Positions 14,515 to 23,992 of a stretch of DNA of 38,283 nucleotides are shown here, piece by piece. Numbering within the stretch: the stretch's first letter is position 1; each line of letters begins with the position of its first letter. Origin of the DNA: Bacteroidales bacterium UBA6408 (GTDB taxonomy: Bacteria; Bacteroidota; Bacteroidia; Bacteroidales; UBA932); contig DJPQ01000028.1 of the NCBI GenBank assembly GCA_002439805.1, positions 1 through 38,283 on the forward strand, read 5' to 3'. The notes beneath the pieces were generated by a model. The model was not told the origin of the DNA, searched no databases, and saw nothing but the letters and a program-made list of their open reading frames with translations. The translations under genes and the position numbers were made by a program.

Positions 14515-15241
14515 ATGCATCCCAGCCTGTCAGCGACTTTTTAAGTTCCTTCCAGGTCATCTCGACGGGGAGGGATTCTGCGGCTGTTTCTGACGCCTGG
14601 CTCGCTTCGGGGGTGGGGAAGAGGCTGTTGCCGGGGTTGCCTGAGTTGACGAGGTGGATGAACCGGAGGCCGGCGCGGAGCGCCCCGCCGTCCTTGGAGG
14701 CCTTGTCACCGATCATGAGGGTTTCGGATGGGGCGGCTCCGAGAGCCTTGCAGGCGTTGAGGAAGACTTCCTCCCGGGGTTTCAGACCGCCAAGCGCGGG
14801 GGATTCCCAAACGGCGTCGAAGTCGGCTTCCGAAAGTCCTATGGCCGCTAACTTCTCTGCCGCGAAACAGTAGTCCGAGAGAACCGCGAGCCTGTAGCCC
14901 TGTTTGCGCAGACCTGCGATGAACTCCCTGAGCTGCGGGCGAGGGCCGAACTTGTCTCGTATAATCTTCACCTGCAAAGGCATATATGTCCCGTAGAACC
15001 ACCTCCTGCACCGTTCCGTCCTTTCCGCCGAGCCTTTGCCCATCATGGAGAAAAGAGCGTCGTAATAGTCGGATGCCTTGTCGAAATGCCTGTCACACAG
15101 CTGTTTCCTGCATCTGCGTTCCGCTGCGAGCATCCAGATGTGCAGCGGATCCGAAAGAATCAGCCGCAGAGGAAAATGACGGGACTCATAAAGGGTCCCG
15201 TCCAAATCGAATATGATAGCCTTCAAGTTCTTTTCAAACAT
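14513..15241 (-). CDS. HAD-superfamily hydrolase (phosphatase)
   Basis: Start placed at 15241 (MFEKNLKAIIFDLDGT), 242 residues, because the frame upstream (MGGWTKDIFFV) lacks support. HAD motif I is DLDGTLYES (D12, D14), motif II the Ser of AVLSDYC, motif III the Lys of GGLKPREEVF, and motif IV MIGDKASKDGG. An alpha-helical cap of about 80 residues lies between motifs I and II, as in subfamily IA phosphatases. The substrate is unknown. Its start lies about 70 bp from the repeat at 15314-15412. The last ~30 residues, rich in Ser, Ala and Glu, are not typical of the fold. Confidence 0.8.
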   Translation of the reverse strand: MFEKNLKAIIFDLDGTLYESRHFPLRLILSDPLHIWMLAAERRCRKQLCDRHFDKASDYYDALFSMMGKGSAERTERCRRWFYGTYMPLQVKIIRDKFGPRPQLREFIAGLRKQGYRLAVLSDYCFAAEKLAAIGLSEADFDAVWESPALGGLKPREEVFLNACKALGAAPSETLMIGDKASKDGGALRAGLRFIHLVNSGNPGNSLFPTPEASQASETAAESLPVEMTWKELKKSLTGWDA

Positions 15242-15313
15242 AACGAAGAAAATATCTTTAGTCCATCCCCCCAAAAAAAGGTTATGGGGATAGCCGAGAT
15301 GAAGGAAATGAAG

Positions 15314-15412
15314 AAAAAGATGGAGTGCAAGGCTTGCGACGAAGACGAAACCGCAGCAACCTTATGGTTGTGAGGATTTCATCAAGGAGCGTAACGCAGC
15401 AATCCGCTTTTT
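15314..15412. repeat. Dispersed ~98-bp repeat, copy 1
   Basis: This stretch matches 32990-33088 in the same orientation. The best-kept core (15344-15386 and 33015-33060) contains GAAACCGCAGCAACC and GGTTGTGAGGATTTCATCAAG, differing by few bases, and folds back on itself (GATGAAA...TTTCATC and CAACC...GGTTG). It ends within the stop of the GH3-type gene. Confidence 0.7.
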
Positions 15413-17108
15413 ATTCATTTCCGACCACCAAGTCCTTGAATTTGGCGTGCCTCTTCTCGTCCTGCAGCAGAATGTTCAGCTTGAACTGCCCGTCGCGTGC
15501 CCCCTCGGCGATGCAGCGCTCCTTGAACTTCTCGAACGACTCCGGCACGAGGCGGTGCGTAATAGGGTCCTTGAGCCGGAGCGAATCCCTCTTCGCGAGG
15601 TACTCTATGTTCTGCTGCTTCAGGAACTTATCGACAACCTTTGTGAACTTCTCGGCCTCTTCCTGTGGGGTGTTCGGGTCGGCGAACTCGTAGTAGAAAT
15701 GGTAGGTAGAGAGGTCGAGGTCAGCGAAGCCGATGAAGAAGCGGGTCTTGAGGCCGGTCTCCTCCTCCGCCTTGTGGACGGCCTCGATGAACTGGCGTTC
15801 GTGCAGCTTCTCGCCCGTGATGGTCACGATTCCGTTGATTTTCTGAATCATGTGAACCGTAGGCGTGCCGATGAACTTGGGACCGGCTTCGAGAAGGTCG
15901 TTCATGTTGTAGCGATAGAGGCCGGCGAATGTCGTTACATACGGACAGTAGCGCCTGCCCTCCACAAGCTCGTCCAGCTGGAGGAACTTAGGGGAAGGAT
16001 TGTCGATGTCCTCCTCCGCGATGAACTCGTAGTAGTGGTAGTGCGGGAAGAGCACCGTGTTGAGCGTGTCGTCGAGCACGAGTCCGAAGCGGCACTCGGA
16101 AGAGAAGTAGCCGAACTCCTGATGGAGCATCGTCGGCGGGAACGAGTCCTTGAACTTGTCGAGATAGACCTTCGTGTTTCCGCACTTCCATGTGTTGAGA
16201 ATCTGGAGGTTAGGCCAGTAGTGCTTAGGAAGCACCCTGCCGTATTTCTTCTTCAGTTCACGAAGCTCTGCCGCCCTCTTGGGGTTCGGCTTCACGCAGG
16301 CCTCGAGCTCTTTGCGGATTTCCGGTTCAAGCTTGATTTTGTCGGAAATCGTGCCCTTCTCGATGTCGTTCACATATTCGTCATAGAACTTGTTGACGTT
16401 GTTCTGCAGCTCCACGATGGTGGAAGGGTTCGCCGTCACGATGAGGGTGATGTCCTGCTCCACGCCCATGCGCATCAGCACATAGTAGCGCGCGTTGTAG
16501 TCGGCAATCGAATAGACGCACTGCGGGTTGGAGTAGAGCGCCTTCACGAATCCCGGGCAGTCGCGCTGCGTCACGCCCGAAACCGAGCCATAGACCGTCC
16601 CGTCCGGAGCGTAGCCCTCGATGACCTTGCCCACGATTGAGAGAATCTTGCCGCTGAAGACGTTCGGGCGGTTTTTGATGAAGTTGAAGAGCCAGACCTT
16701 CGTCATCTTGCCGTAAATCGTCTTGAGATATTTCTCCGTAATCGGAATCCATTTCGGCTCGGCCGTGGAGCCCGAAGTCGTCGCGTAGAGGACCGGCTTT
16801 CCCGGGAAGAGTACGTTCGCCTCCCCGTGCTTGTGCCTCTCGACATAAGGACGGAAGTCCTCATATTCATTGGGTTTCACGTTCTTCTGCCACAGGGCGA
16901 AAAGTTCGTCGTCGGTCTGCGCCGCAAGAATCTCCGCGAAATGATGCTCCTTACCATAAACCGTGTCCTTCGCATAGTTGAGAATCTCCCTCAGCGTGTT
17001 CGCGCCCGTCTTTCTCGGGTCTTTGCTCGCGCTCTTGAGCTTGAGATACTGGATTCCTCCCGCCGTGCCGAGAAGAAAATTAGCGACAAGTTTGTCCTTT
17101 GTACTCAT
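15411..17108 (-). CDS. GH3 auxin-responsive-promoter family protein (acyl-acid amido synthetase-like)
   Basis: The 565 residues match the bacterial GH3 family, which is related to plant GH3 enzymes that adenylate a carboxylic acid and join it to an amine (this GH3 is not glycoside hydrolase family 3). The nucleotide-binding motif is YATTSGSTAEPKWIP at about residues 108-122. Further family marks are the acyl-binding region with GYFSSECRFGLVLDD, FPHYHYYEFI, and the C-terminal GLYRYNMNDLLEAGPKFIGTPTVHMIQKINGIVTITGEKLHE hinge in the gene. No signal peptide. Substrate in Bacteroidota is unknown. It is monocistronic with its own promoter. Confidence 0.88.
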   Translation of the reverse strand: MSTKDKLVANFLLGTAGGIQYLKLKSASKDPRKTGANTLREILNYAKDTVYGKEHHFAEILAAQTDDELFALWQKNVKPNEYEDFRPYVERHKHGEANVLFPGKPVLYATTSGSTAEPKWIPITEKYLKTIYGKMTKVWLFNFIKNRPNVFSGKILSIVGKVIEGYAPDGTVYGSVSGVTQRDCPGFVKALYSNPQCVYSIADYNARYYVLMRMGVEQDITLIVTANPSTIVELQNNVNKFYDEYVNDIEKGTISDKIKLEPEIRKELEACVKPNPKRAAELRELKKKYGRVLPKHYWPNLQILNTWKCGNTKVYLDKFKDSFPPTMLHQEFGYFSSECRFGLVLDDTLNTVLFPHYHYYEFIAEEDIDNPSPKFLQLDELVEGRRYCPYVTTFAGLYRYNMNDLLEAGPKFIGTPTVHMIQKINGIVTITGEKLHERQFIEAVHKAEEETGLKTRFFIGFADLDLSTYHFYYEFADPNTPQEEAEKFTKVVDKFLKQQNIEYLAKRDSLRLKDPITHRLVPESFEKFKERCIAEGARDGQFKLNILLQDEKRHAKFKDLVVGNE

Positions 17109-17123
17109 ATTCCTTTATTTTAT

Positions 17124-17166
17124 ATTTTATGCAGACGTCGCATTTTAATTTTATTTTATGCAAACG
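17124..17166. repeat. Direct repeat ATTTTATGCARACG in the GH3-gene leader
   Basis: ATTTTATGCAGACG (17124-17137) and ATTTTATGCAAACG (17153-17166) are 29 bp apart and differ by one base. They lie between the promoter and the start codon. Confidence 0.4.
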
Positions 17167-17196
17167 CTCCTCTGAATCCCCTGAGGCAAAAACGCG

Positions 17197-17204
17197 CAAA
17201 TATA
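17197..17204 (-). promoter_or_regulatory. -7 box for the GH3-type gene
   Basis: The minus strand reads TATATTTG. It implies a leader of about 80 nt before the start at 17108. No clear -33 element is seen next to the sigma gene stop. Confidence 0.5.
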
Positions 17205-17220
17205 ATAAAAATCTGGAATA

Positions 17221-17853
17221 TCAGAGTTTCAGAAGTTCCTGACGTGCAGTCTGCGGGGCTGTGGGGGCCGCATTGTCGAATTCCTCCGGAGCGGCGTTCG
17301 TGAGGGCAAGCACAAGCAGGATGAAATAGTCCCTGAACACACGGCGGAAAACCTTCTGCGCCCGCTGTATCTCAAAGTTCACCCTCCGTTCCGAGATTCC
17401 GAACTCTCTCGCGATGTCCTTCGCCGACATCCCGGACAGCCTCTTTGCCGTGAAAATCTCGTAGGTCATCTCCGGAAGGCTCTCCCGCACCTTGTCGAGG
17501 AGAACCGGGCAGTCAACATAGAGGGAAAGTTCGTCGGCTCCGGATTCTGACAGCAGCTTCATGTCCTCGAGCGCCAGCTCCTTCAGTTCCGGAGGCAGGG
17601 AGTCCCTGTTCAGGCGGCTCTTCAAGTGGTCGAGGCAGCGGTTCTTGATGATGATCAGGAAATAGCTGCGTATGTCGTTGATTTCAGTCTCGTTCCGCCG
17701 GTTCAAGACCTTCACGATGCTGTCCTGATAGATGTCCTCTGCAAGTTCCCGCTTCCCAACATAGCGCTGCGCAATCTTCACGAAACGCAGCCTCTCATCG
17801 TTCAGAAGAATGATGTCATCGATGGAAATTTTATGTGGTTCTCCCGTGTTCAT
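17221..17853 (-). CDS. ECF sigma factor of the glycan locus
   Basis: This 210-residue protein has sigma region 2 (KIAQRYVGKRELAEDIYQDS, then YFLIIIKNRCLDHLKSR) and region 4 with a helix-turn-helix (LSGMSAKDIAREFGISERRVNFEIQRA). A C-terminal tail of about 35 residues with a hydrophobic start (DYFILLVLALTNAA) extends beyond region 4. Sigma factors of this type direct transcription of the adjacent SusC/SusD genes when the FecR partner relays substrate binding. It is divergent from fecR, where many loci have both in the same direction. Its own promoter is a perfect general-type promoter. Confidence 0.88.
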   Translation of the reverse strand: MNTGEPHKISIDDIILLNDERLRFVKIAQRYVGKRELAEDIYQDSIVKVLNRRNETEINDIRSYFLIIIKNRCLDHLKSRLNRDSLPPELKELALEDMKLLSESGADELSLYVDCPVLLDKVRESLPEMTYEIFTAKRLSGMSAKDIAREFGISERRVNFEIQRAQKVFRRVFRDYFILLVLALTNAAPEEFDNAAPTAPQTARQELLKL

Positions 17854-17869
17854 TGAGTCTTAAGCACGG

Positions 17870-17901
17870 CAAATATAGTCCAATTTGTTGAAGATGACAA
17901 A
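17870..17901 (-). promoter_or_regulatory. Consensus promoter for the ECF sigma gene
   Basis: On the minus strand TTTG (plus 17898-17901), a 20-nt spacer and TATATTTG (plus 17870-17877) match the consensus exactly, so the sigma gene is probably transcribed by the primary sigma factor. Confidence 0.7.
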
Positions 17902-17992
17902 TGTATGCCCGATATGATGAAAAAATGAAATTTTACTGTCAATCCGCGACTTTTCGTCGTCTTGAGTTGTGAAAGGACAATTGTTTCAATGC

Positions 17993-18988
17993 ATGAAAAA
18001 GGTTAGAAGTGAAGATATAGAAAAAGTGGGCGACGACCTGCTCTTCCGCAGCTTCTCCGGTGACGCCACCGAGCAGGAGCGCATGGCTCTGGGACGCTGG
18101 ATTGCCGAAAGCCCGGAAAACAGGAAACGCTACCGCAACGCCTCCGCCCTGTATGAGCGGTGGCTGATGGCCGCGCCGATGGAGACCGTTTCCGGAAAGG
18201 GGGCGGCCGTCTCCGCAGTCCGGAAGAAGGGCGTTGTCCGCAGGCTGCTCGTCGCCGTGGCGGACGTGGCTGCCGTCGCGCTTGTATGCCTCGGGGTGTC
18301 ATGGCTCATCGAGCGCCGTGATTCCCGCGTTCTGGCAGAGACCATGACGACGGTTGATGTTCCTGCCGGAAACCGCATGGACATCACGCTCGAAGACGGA
18401 ACCCGCGTGCGGCTCAACTCCGGCGCGAGACTGAGCTACCCTGTGCGCTTCGCCGATGACAGGCGTGAGGTTTCCTTGTCCGGAGAGGCCTGCTTCGAGG
18501 TCACCCACGCCCCCGAGAGGCCTTTCACCGTCAGGACCTTCGCTTCTGAAGTGCAGGTGCTCGGAACGGAGTTCGACGTCAATGCCCGCGAGGAAGACGG
18601 ACTGTTCAGCGTGGCCCTGCTGCACGGCTCGGTCATGCTCCGCAACAGCCTGAAGCCGGGTCAGGACGTCATCATGGCTCCGGGAGAAACCGTGGAGCTT
18701 GTGGGCAACTGCCTGAAGAAATGCGGGGTGGACGCGGCTTCGCGGGTGCGCTGGACCGAGGGAATACTCGATGTCGGAGGGATGGACTTCCCTCACCTGA
18801 TGCGGAGTCTGGAGATGGCCTTCGGGGTGAAGATAGTCATAGAGCGGAAGGATATGCCTGAGCTGAAATACTCTGCCGGAGAGCTGAGGGTGAGCGAAGG
18901 CATCGACTACGCGCTGAAGACCCTGCGGAATGTCGCTGATTTTGAATACACTAAGGACTACCGTAACGGCACGGTGGTGATACGCTGA
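17993..18988 (+). CDS. FecR-family anti-sigma factor
   Basis: Start set at the ATG at 17993 (MKKVRSEDIEK), 331 residues; an in-frame GTG at 17969 is possible. The N-terminal ~75 cytoplasmic residues should bind the sigma factor. One membrane helix follows (LLVAVADVAAVALVCLGVSWLI), then the periplasmic FecR domain (VDVPAGNRMDITLEDGTRVRLNSGARLSYP) and a C-terminal DUF4974 domain (DFPHLMRSLEMAFGVKIVIE). In such systems the SusC plug and STN domain touch this region and release the sigma factor. It is divergent from its sigma partner and 104 bp ahead of susC. Confidence 0.9.
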   Translation: MKKVRSEDIEKVGDDLLFRSFSGDATEQERMALGRWIAESPENRKRYRNASALYERWLMAAPMETVSGKGAAVSAVRKKGVVRRLLVAVADVAAVALVCLGVSWLIERRDSRVLAETMTTVDVPAGNRMDITLEDGTRVRLNSGARLSYPVRFADDRREVSLSGEACFEVTHAPERPFTVRTFASEVQVLGTEFDVNAREEDGLFSVALLHGSVMLRNSLKPGQDVIMAPGETVELVGNCLKKCGVDAASRVRWTEGILDVGGMDFPHLMRSLEMAFGVKIVIERKDMPELKYSAGELRVSEGIDYALKTLRNVADFEYTKDYRNGTVVIR

Positions 18989-19010
18989 CAAAAAAGGGCA
19001 CAATAAAAAA

Positions 19011-19040
19011 CCTGCGGAATGCTCCCGACATGTCCGCAGG
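19011..19040 (+). terminator. Hairpin in the SusC leader
   Basis: CCTGCGGA (19011-19018) and TCCGCAGG (19033-19040) form an 8-bp perfect stem with a 14-nt loop. No T-run follows. It may separate fecR from susC or modulate the susC leader. No TAnnTTTG box precedes susC, fitting control by the ECF sigma factor. Confidence 0.4.
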
Positions 19041-19092
19041 GGTGTGAAAAGCCCGAACTATATAAAACAAACTAATCACAAATAACAAAATT

Positions 19093-22000
19093 ATGCAAAA
19101 ACGATGTATTCTGCAAAAGTTATGCGGTGTGCTGAGTTTCCTTGTTTTGTTTCATCTTTCCTTGGCGGCCTTGGCGGCCGGAGCCGGAGATGATGCGAGA
19201 ATAACGCTGAAACTCAAGGACGTTTCGCTTGAAAAGGCGATTTCCTGCATAAAGGAACAGTCTCCGTATCTGTTTTTCATCAGTTCAGTCGATCTCTCCA
19301 TGACCGTCAGCGTCGATGTGTCGGACGAGGGAATCGAGAATGTGTGCAGGGCGCTCTTCGCTCCTGTCGGTGTCCGTTACAAGATAGAGGGACACCATGT
19401 CTATCTTTCCATGGCCGCGAATCATGATGATGGCCCGGTCGGGCTTTCGGGCACGGTCACTGACGCTTCCGGCGCGGCCGTTCCGGGAGTTTCGGTTTTC
19501 GTCGCCGGTACCGCTTCCGGGACGACGACCGACCTTGACGGAAAGTTCACTCTTGAGGTGACTCCCGAACATCTCGGCGGAAGGCTTGAATTCAACTCCC
19601 TCGGCTATGAGACGGTCCGCGCCGCGATAGGCGACCGCAGGATTTTCAATGTAACCCTCAGGGAGGAGGCCACCGAACTCGAAGGGACGGTCGTCACCGC
19701 CCTCGGAATCAGGCGTTCGGAAAAGGCCCTGAACTACAATGTCCAGAAGGTCTCCGGCGCTGACATAACCTCCGTCAAGGATGTCAATTTCGTCAATTCC
19801 CTCAGCGGAAAGATTGCCGGAGTCACCATCAACGCATCCTCGTCCGGAATCGGCGGCGAGAGCAAGGTGGTCATGCGAGGAACCAAGGGAATAAGCTCGT
19901 CCTCGAACGCCCTCTATGTGATTGACGGAGTGCCGATGTATCCGATGTCTGACAACGGCGCCACCGACTATGGTTCAAGAGGCCGTTCCGAGGGCATTGC
20001 GGACATAAACCCCGAGGACATAGAATCCATGTCAGTCCTCACCGGAGCCGCCGCTGCCGCCCTCTACGGAAGCAACGCCTCAAACGGCGCGATTGTGATT
20101 ACCACGAAGAAGGGACGCGAGGGAAAGGCCGAGCTCAGCGTGACCAGCAACACAGAGGTTCTCACCCCGATGATGCTCCCGCGTTTCCAGAACAGGTACG
20201 GAAACGTCGAGGGGGAGGCCACCAGTTGGGGGGGGCTTAATAACGGCAAGAAAGGCACCGGCTACAATCCGGGCACGGATTTCCTCCGCACGGGCGTCGT
20301 CGCCACGGAAACTGTGTCCCTGTCTGTGGGAAACGGAAAGAACCAGATTTATGCGTCCGTCGGAGCCGTCGACTCCAAGGGCATAGTCCCGAACAACGGC
20401 TATCACAGATACAACGCCTCGATACGCAACACGACATCCTTCCTCAAGGACCGCATTCACCTTGACGTCGCCGCCCAGTACATCAAGCAGAAGGATCTGA
20501 ACATGGTGAACCAGGGAATTTACGGCAACCCGCTCGTGGCCGCATGGCTCTATCCGAGAGGGGAGGACTGGCGTTACACGAAGATGTTTGAACTCTACAG
20601 CCCGGAGCGGAAGATATACACCCAGAACTGGGACTTCATGGGAAAGGGCGGCATCGAGTGGGACAACCCGTACTGGACCCAGTACAGGATTCTCCGCCGC
20701 AACGACAGGGACCGCTACATGATTTCCGGCGGACTGACATGGGACATTCTCGACTGGCTCAAGATTTCCGGCCGCGTCAGAATAGACAACACGGACAACA
20801 CCTTCTCTGACAACACGTACGCGGGCACGAACCCGACGATTACCGAAGGCTCGTCCAACGGCTACATGAACCAGGAGGAGTCGGCTCAGCGGCAGATTTA
20901 TGCCGATGTGCTCCTGAGCATGAACAAGACATGGGGAGACTGGTCTCTCGGAGCCAACCTGAGCGCGTCAATCTCCGACATGAAGGCACGCCTGATGCAG
21001 ATTCGCGGAGGCATCCGCGAGGACGGACTTCCTAACGTGTTCGCAATCCAGCAGCTCGACAAGAACACCCAGATTCCCCTCCAGAGCGGCTGGCAGGAGC
21101 AGACCCAGTCTGTGCTCGGCTCCGCCGAGGTCGGCTACAAGGGCGCGTACTACCTCACCGTGACGGGGCGCAACGACTGGCCTTCCCAGCTCGCGGGGCC
21201 GCATTCCAACCGCAAGTCTTTCTTCTACCCTTCAGTCGGAGGCTCGGTGGTGCTTTCGCAGATAATCCCGATGCCGGAACAGATTGATTTCCTCAAGATA
21301 CGCGGCTCCTGGGCTTCCGTCGGTCTTCCGTTCGCGAGGTTCATCGCCAACCCTACATATTCCTGGAATAACAAGACGGGAGCGTGGGAGACGTCCAAGG
21401 CCTATCCTATGTATGACCTGAAGCCGGAGAGGACCGACTCGTGGGAAGTGGGACTCACCTTCAAGGCGTTCAAGGGCCTCAGCCTCGACGTCAGCTACTA
21501 TGACACGAAGACATACAACCAGACATTCGACTCGCAGCTTTCCGTGTCGTCTGGCTACACGACGCTCTATGTCCAGACGGGAAGCGTCCGAAACAGGGGA
21601 ATCGAGCTCTCCGCCGGATATGAGCACAGGTGGGGAATATTCGGCTGGAACTCAAGCTACACCCTCAGCGTGAACCGCAACCGGGTGGAGACTCTGATGG
21701 AGAATTACCACCACCCTGAGACGGGAAAGGTGATTTCGCTCAGCCAGCTCAAGGTCGGCGGCTTCCACAACGCGGCGTTCGTCCTCACCCCGGGCGGTAC
21801 CCTCGGCGACCTCTACACGACGGTGGACCTCAACCGTGACGTGAACGGCAACATCTACATCGACGAGAGCGGGAAGATAAGCCGCACCACGACGGACTAC
21901 AGGAAGCTCGGCTCCGTTTTCCCTAAGGCGAACATGGCCTGGAACAATGAATTCGACGTAAAGGGATTCAACTTCGGGTTCATGGTGTCGGCCCGCATAG

Positions 22001-22413
22001 GCGGCATCGTCTATTCCGCTACTCAGGCACGTATGGACAGCTTCGGCGTGTCCGAGGCCACTGCGGCTGCCCGCGACAACGGCGGGGTCTATGTCGATGG
22101 CTGCGTGATGGATCCTCATGAATGGTATTCGGTCGTCGGAGCCGATGACGGAATACCCCAGTACTACACCTACGACGCCACGAATGTCCGTCTTCAGGAG
22201 GCTCACATCGGCTACACGATACCGAGAAAGGTTCTCGGAAACATCTGCGACCTGAATGTCTCCGTGGTGGGACGGAACCTGTGGATGATTTACTGCAAGG
22301 CCCCTTTCGATCCGGAGTGCGTCGCGACGGCGGGCAACTACTATCAGGGCATCGACAATTTCATGATGCCTTCCACGCGGTCCGTGGCCCTGAGCCTGCG
22401 TCTTAAATTCTAA
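19093..22413 (+). CDS. SusC-like TonB-dependent transporter with STN domain
   Basis: The 1106 residues start with a signal peptide (LCGVLSFLVLFHLSLAALAAG). The STN domain spans about 35-107 (ITLKLKDVSLEKAISCIKEQ), a carboxypeptidase-regulatory-like domain about 116-195 (SGTVTDASGAAVPGVSVFVAG), then the plug (SLSGKIAGVTI, ALYVIDGVPM, ALYGSNASNGAIVITTKKG) and a 22-strand barrel ending in ...RSVALSLRLKF with a terminal aromatic residue. It imports glycan pieces across the outer membrane with SusD as a lid and TonB as energy source. The STN domain marks transporters that also signal to FecR and an ECF sigma factor, matching the genes upstream. The stop lies 13 bp before susD. Confidence 0.96.
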   Translation: MQKRCILQKLCGVLSFLVLFHLSLAALAAGAGDDARITLKLKDVSLEKAISCIKEQSPYLFFISSVDLSMTVSVDVSDEGIENVCRALFAPVGVRYKIEGHHVYLSMAANHDDGPVGLSGTVTDASGAAVPGVSVFVAGTASGTTTDLDGKFTLEVTPEHLGGRLEFNSLGYETVRAAIGDRRIFNVTLREEATELEGTVVTALGIRRSEKALNYNVQKVSGADITSVKDVNFVNSLSGKIAGVTINASSSGIGGESKVVMRGTKGISSSSNALYVIDGVPMYPMSDNGATDYGSRGRSEGIADINPEDIESMSVLTGAAAAALYGSNASNGAIVITTKKGREGKAELSVTSNTEVLTPMMLPRFQNRYGNVEGEATSWGGLNNGKKGTGYNPGTDFLRTGVVATETVSLSVGNGKNQIYASVGAVDSKGIVPNNGYHRYNASIRNTTSFLKDRIHLDVAAQYIKQKDLNMVNQGIYGNPLVAAWLYPRGEDWRYTKMFELYSPERKIYTQNWDFMGKGGIEWDNPYWTQYRILRRNDRDRYMISGGLTWDILDWLKISGRVRIDNTDNTFSDNTYAGTNPTITEGSSNGYMNQEESAQRQIYADVLLSMNKTWGDWSLGANLSASISDMKARLMQIRGGIREDGLPNVFAIQQLDKNTQIPLQSGWQEQTQSVLGSAEVGYKGAYYLTVTGRNDWPSQLAGPHSNRKSFFYPSVGGSVVLSQIIPMPEQIDFLKIRGSWASVGLPFARFIANPTYSWNNKTGAWETSKAYPMYDLKPERTDSWEVGLTFKAFKGLSLDVSYYDTKTYNQTFDSQLSVSSGYTTLYVQTGSVRNRGIELSAGYEHRWGIFGWNSSYTLSVNRNRVETLMENYHHPETGKVISLSQLKVGGFHNAAFVLTPGGTLGDLYTTVDLNRDVNGNIYIDESGKISRTTTDYRKLGSVFPKANMAWNNEFDVKGFNFGFMVSARIGGIVYSATQARMDSFGVSEATAAARDNGGVYVDGCVMDPHEWYSVVGADDGIPQYYTYDATNVRLQEAHIGYTIPRKVLGNICDLNVSVVGRNLWMIYCKAPFDPECVATAGNYYQGIDNFMMPSTRSVALSLRLKF

Positions 22414-22426
22414 AAAACGGAAAATC

Positions 22427-23980
22427 ATGAAGACAGTTCATAACATATTTTGCCTTGCCGCGGCCTGCGCCGTTTCCGTGTCCTGCATCGGAAAGTATGA
22501 GCAGATTAACACGAATCCTTATGAGGCCACGGAGAAACAGATAGCCGCAGACGACTATGTGATTCAGGGTGCCCTGAAGACCATGCTGGGTTATGTGGTT
22601 CCCGTTCAGGAGCACCAGTTCCAGTTCATGGACGTGCTGTGCGGAAGCACCCTCGGCGGCTACCTTGCCGAGCAGAAGGGGTGGGACACGAAGATCTCGA
22701 CATATAACCCCAATGACGAGTGGAGCGCAAGCGCGTTCGAGAACGTGATTCCGGGCGTGTTCGGGGCATACATACAGCTCAGGAATTCCACGAGTGACGA
22801 GGTCGCGCTTGCCGTGGCCGAGATAGTCCACGCTTCCGTGTTTGCCCAGCTGACCGACATTTACGGTCCGGTCCCGTGCTCGATGATAGGCGCGGACGGC
22901 TCGCTCGTTGCTCCCTACGACTCGCAGGAGGACATCTACAGGTCATGCCTGAAGAAGCTTGCCGAGTCCGCCGACATACTCGCGCAGAGGAGCAGCTCCT
23001 CTCTGAACTCCAACGCCGACATCGTCTTCCACGGTGACGTGAAGAAATGGATAAAGTACGCCAACACCCTGAGGCTGCGCCTTGCGGTGAGGATGGCATA
23101 CGCCGATCCGGAGACCGCGCGCAGTGAGGCCGAGGCGGCCGTGAGCCATCCTTTCGGAACCATGACCGACAACTCGGACAACGCGACGTTCACCCATCCG
23201 ACGCAGAACCTCTACTATCTGACCTGCATCCAGTGGGGTGACTACCGTGCCTCCGCAGACATCGTCAGCTACATGAACGGCTACGGAGACCCGCGCCGCT
23301 CTGCATATTTCACCGTTTCCGGCTACAGTTCCAAGCCATACGCCGGCTGGCGCCGGGGAACGAGGATGGCGGATTCCAACGGAGGAAACCAGTGCTCGAA
23401 CGTCATGGTGAAGATGTCCGACGAGATGCTTTGGATGAATGCTGCCGAGGCGATGTTCCTCAAGGCCGAGGGGGCGCTCCGAGGCTGGAGCATGGGCGGC
23501 TCAGCACAGTCGTTCTACGAGGAGGGCATCCGCCTGTCCTTCGCGCAGTGGAACGTTCAGGGAGCCGACGCCTACATCGCAGACAACGCCTCTGTCCCGG
23601 AGGACTACACCGACCTTTCGGGGAAGGGATACGATTCCTCCCTCAAGGGAAAGGTCACGGTGGCGTGGGATGAAAGCGCGGATTTTGAAAAGAAGCTCGA
23701 ACGCATAATCACGCAGAAATGGATTGCCAACTGGAGGGCGACGGGAGTGGAGGCATGGGCCGAGTTCCGGCGCACCGGCTATCCGCAGCTTCTTGCCGCC
23801 GGGGCAAACCTCAGCGGAGGCGTGATTGCCGAAGACGGCTTTGCACGCAGGCTCAAGTACCCTGTGAACGAACTTACCGGAAATGCGGAAAACTACAATG
23901 CGGCCCTGTCCGACCTGCTCAAGGGCGCGGACAATATGGCGACGCGAGTGTGGTGGGACTGCAATCCGAGAACAAAATAA
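22427..23980 (+). CDS. SusD/RagB-family glycan-binding lipoprotein
   Basis: The 517-residue protein has a lipoprotein signal (AAACAVSVSC, Cys20). The SusD fold is seen in YEQINTNPYEATEKQ, the TPR-like helices (AVAEIVHASVFAQLTDIYGPVP) and the C-terminal WANWRATGVEAWAEFRRTGYPQ motif close to ...RRLKYPVNE. It lies on the outer surface, caps SusC and captures glycan. It resembles the SusD-like protein paired with the N-glycan transporter BT3983/BT3984, by gene order and general sequence character; that match is from memory. Neighbours are tightly packed, with 12 bp to the next gene. Confidence 0.93.
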   Translation: MKTVHNIFCLAAACAVSVSCIGKYEQINTNPYEATEKQIAADDYVIQGALKTMLGYVVPVQEHQFQFMDVLCGSTLGGYLAEQKGWDTKISTYNPNDEWSASAFENVIPGVFGAYIQLRNSTSDEVALAVAEIVHASVFAQLTDIYGPVPCSMIGADGSLVAPYDSQEDIYRSCLKKLAESADILAQRSSSSLNSNADIVFHGDVKKWIKYANTLRLRLAVRMAYADPETARSEAEAAVSHPFGTMTDNSDNATFTHPTQNLYYLTCIQWGDYRASADIVSYMNGYGDPRRSAYFTVSGYSSKPYAGWRRGTRMADSNGGNQCSNVMVKMSDEMLWMNAAEAMFLKAEGALRGWSMGGSAQSFYEEGIRLSFAQWNVQGADAYIADNASVPEDYTDLSGKGYDSSLKGKVTVAWDESADFEKKLERIITQKWIANWRATGVEAWAEFRRTGYPQLLAAGANLSGGVIAEDGFARRLKYPVNELTGNAENYNAALSDLLKGADNMATRVWWDCNPRTK

Positions 23981-23992
23981 ACAGAATCTACA

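Noticed and set aside
15447..16640. 397-codon plus-strand open frame
   Set aside because: Antisense to the GH3-type gene; Leu/Val/Arg-rich composition typical of a shadow.
15411..17108. Glycoside hydrolase family 3 reading of the GH3 name
   Set aside because: The motifs are those of the auxin-responsive GH3 adenylate-forming family, not beta-glucosidases.
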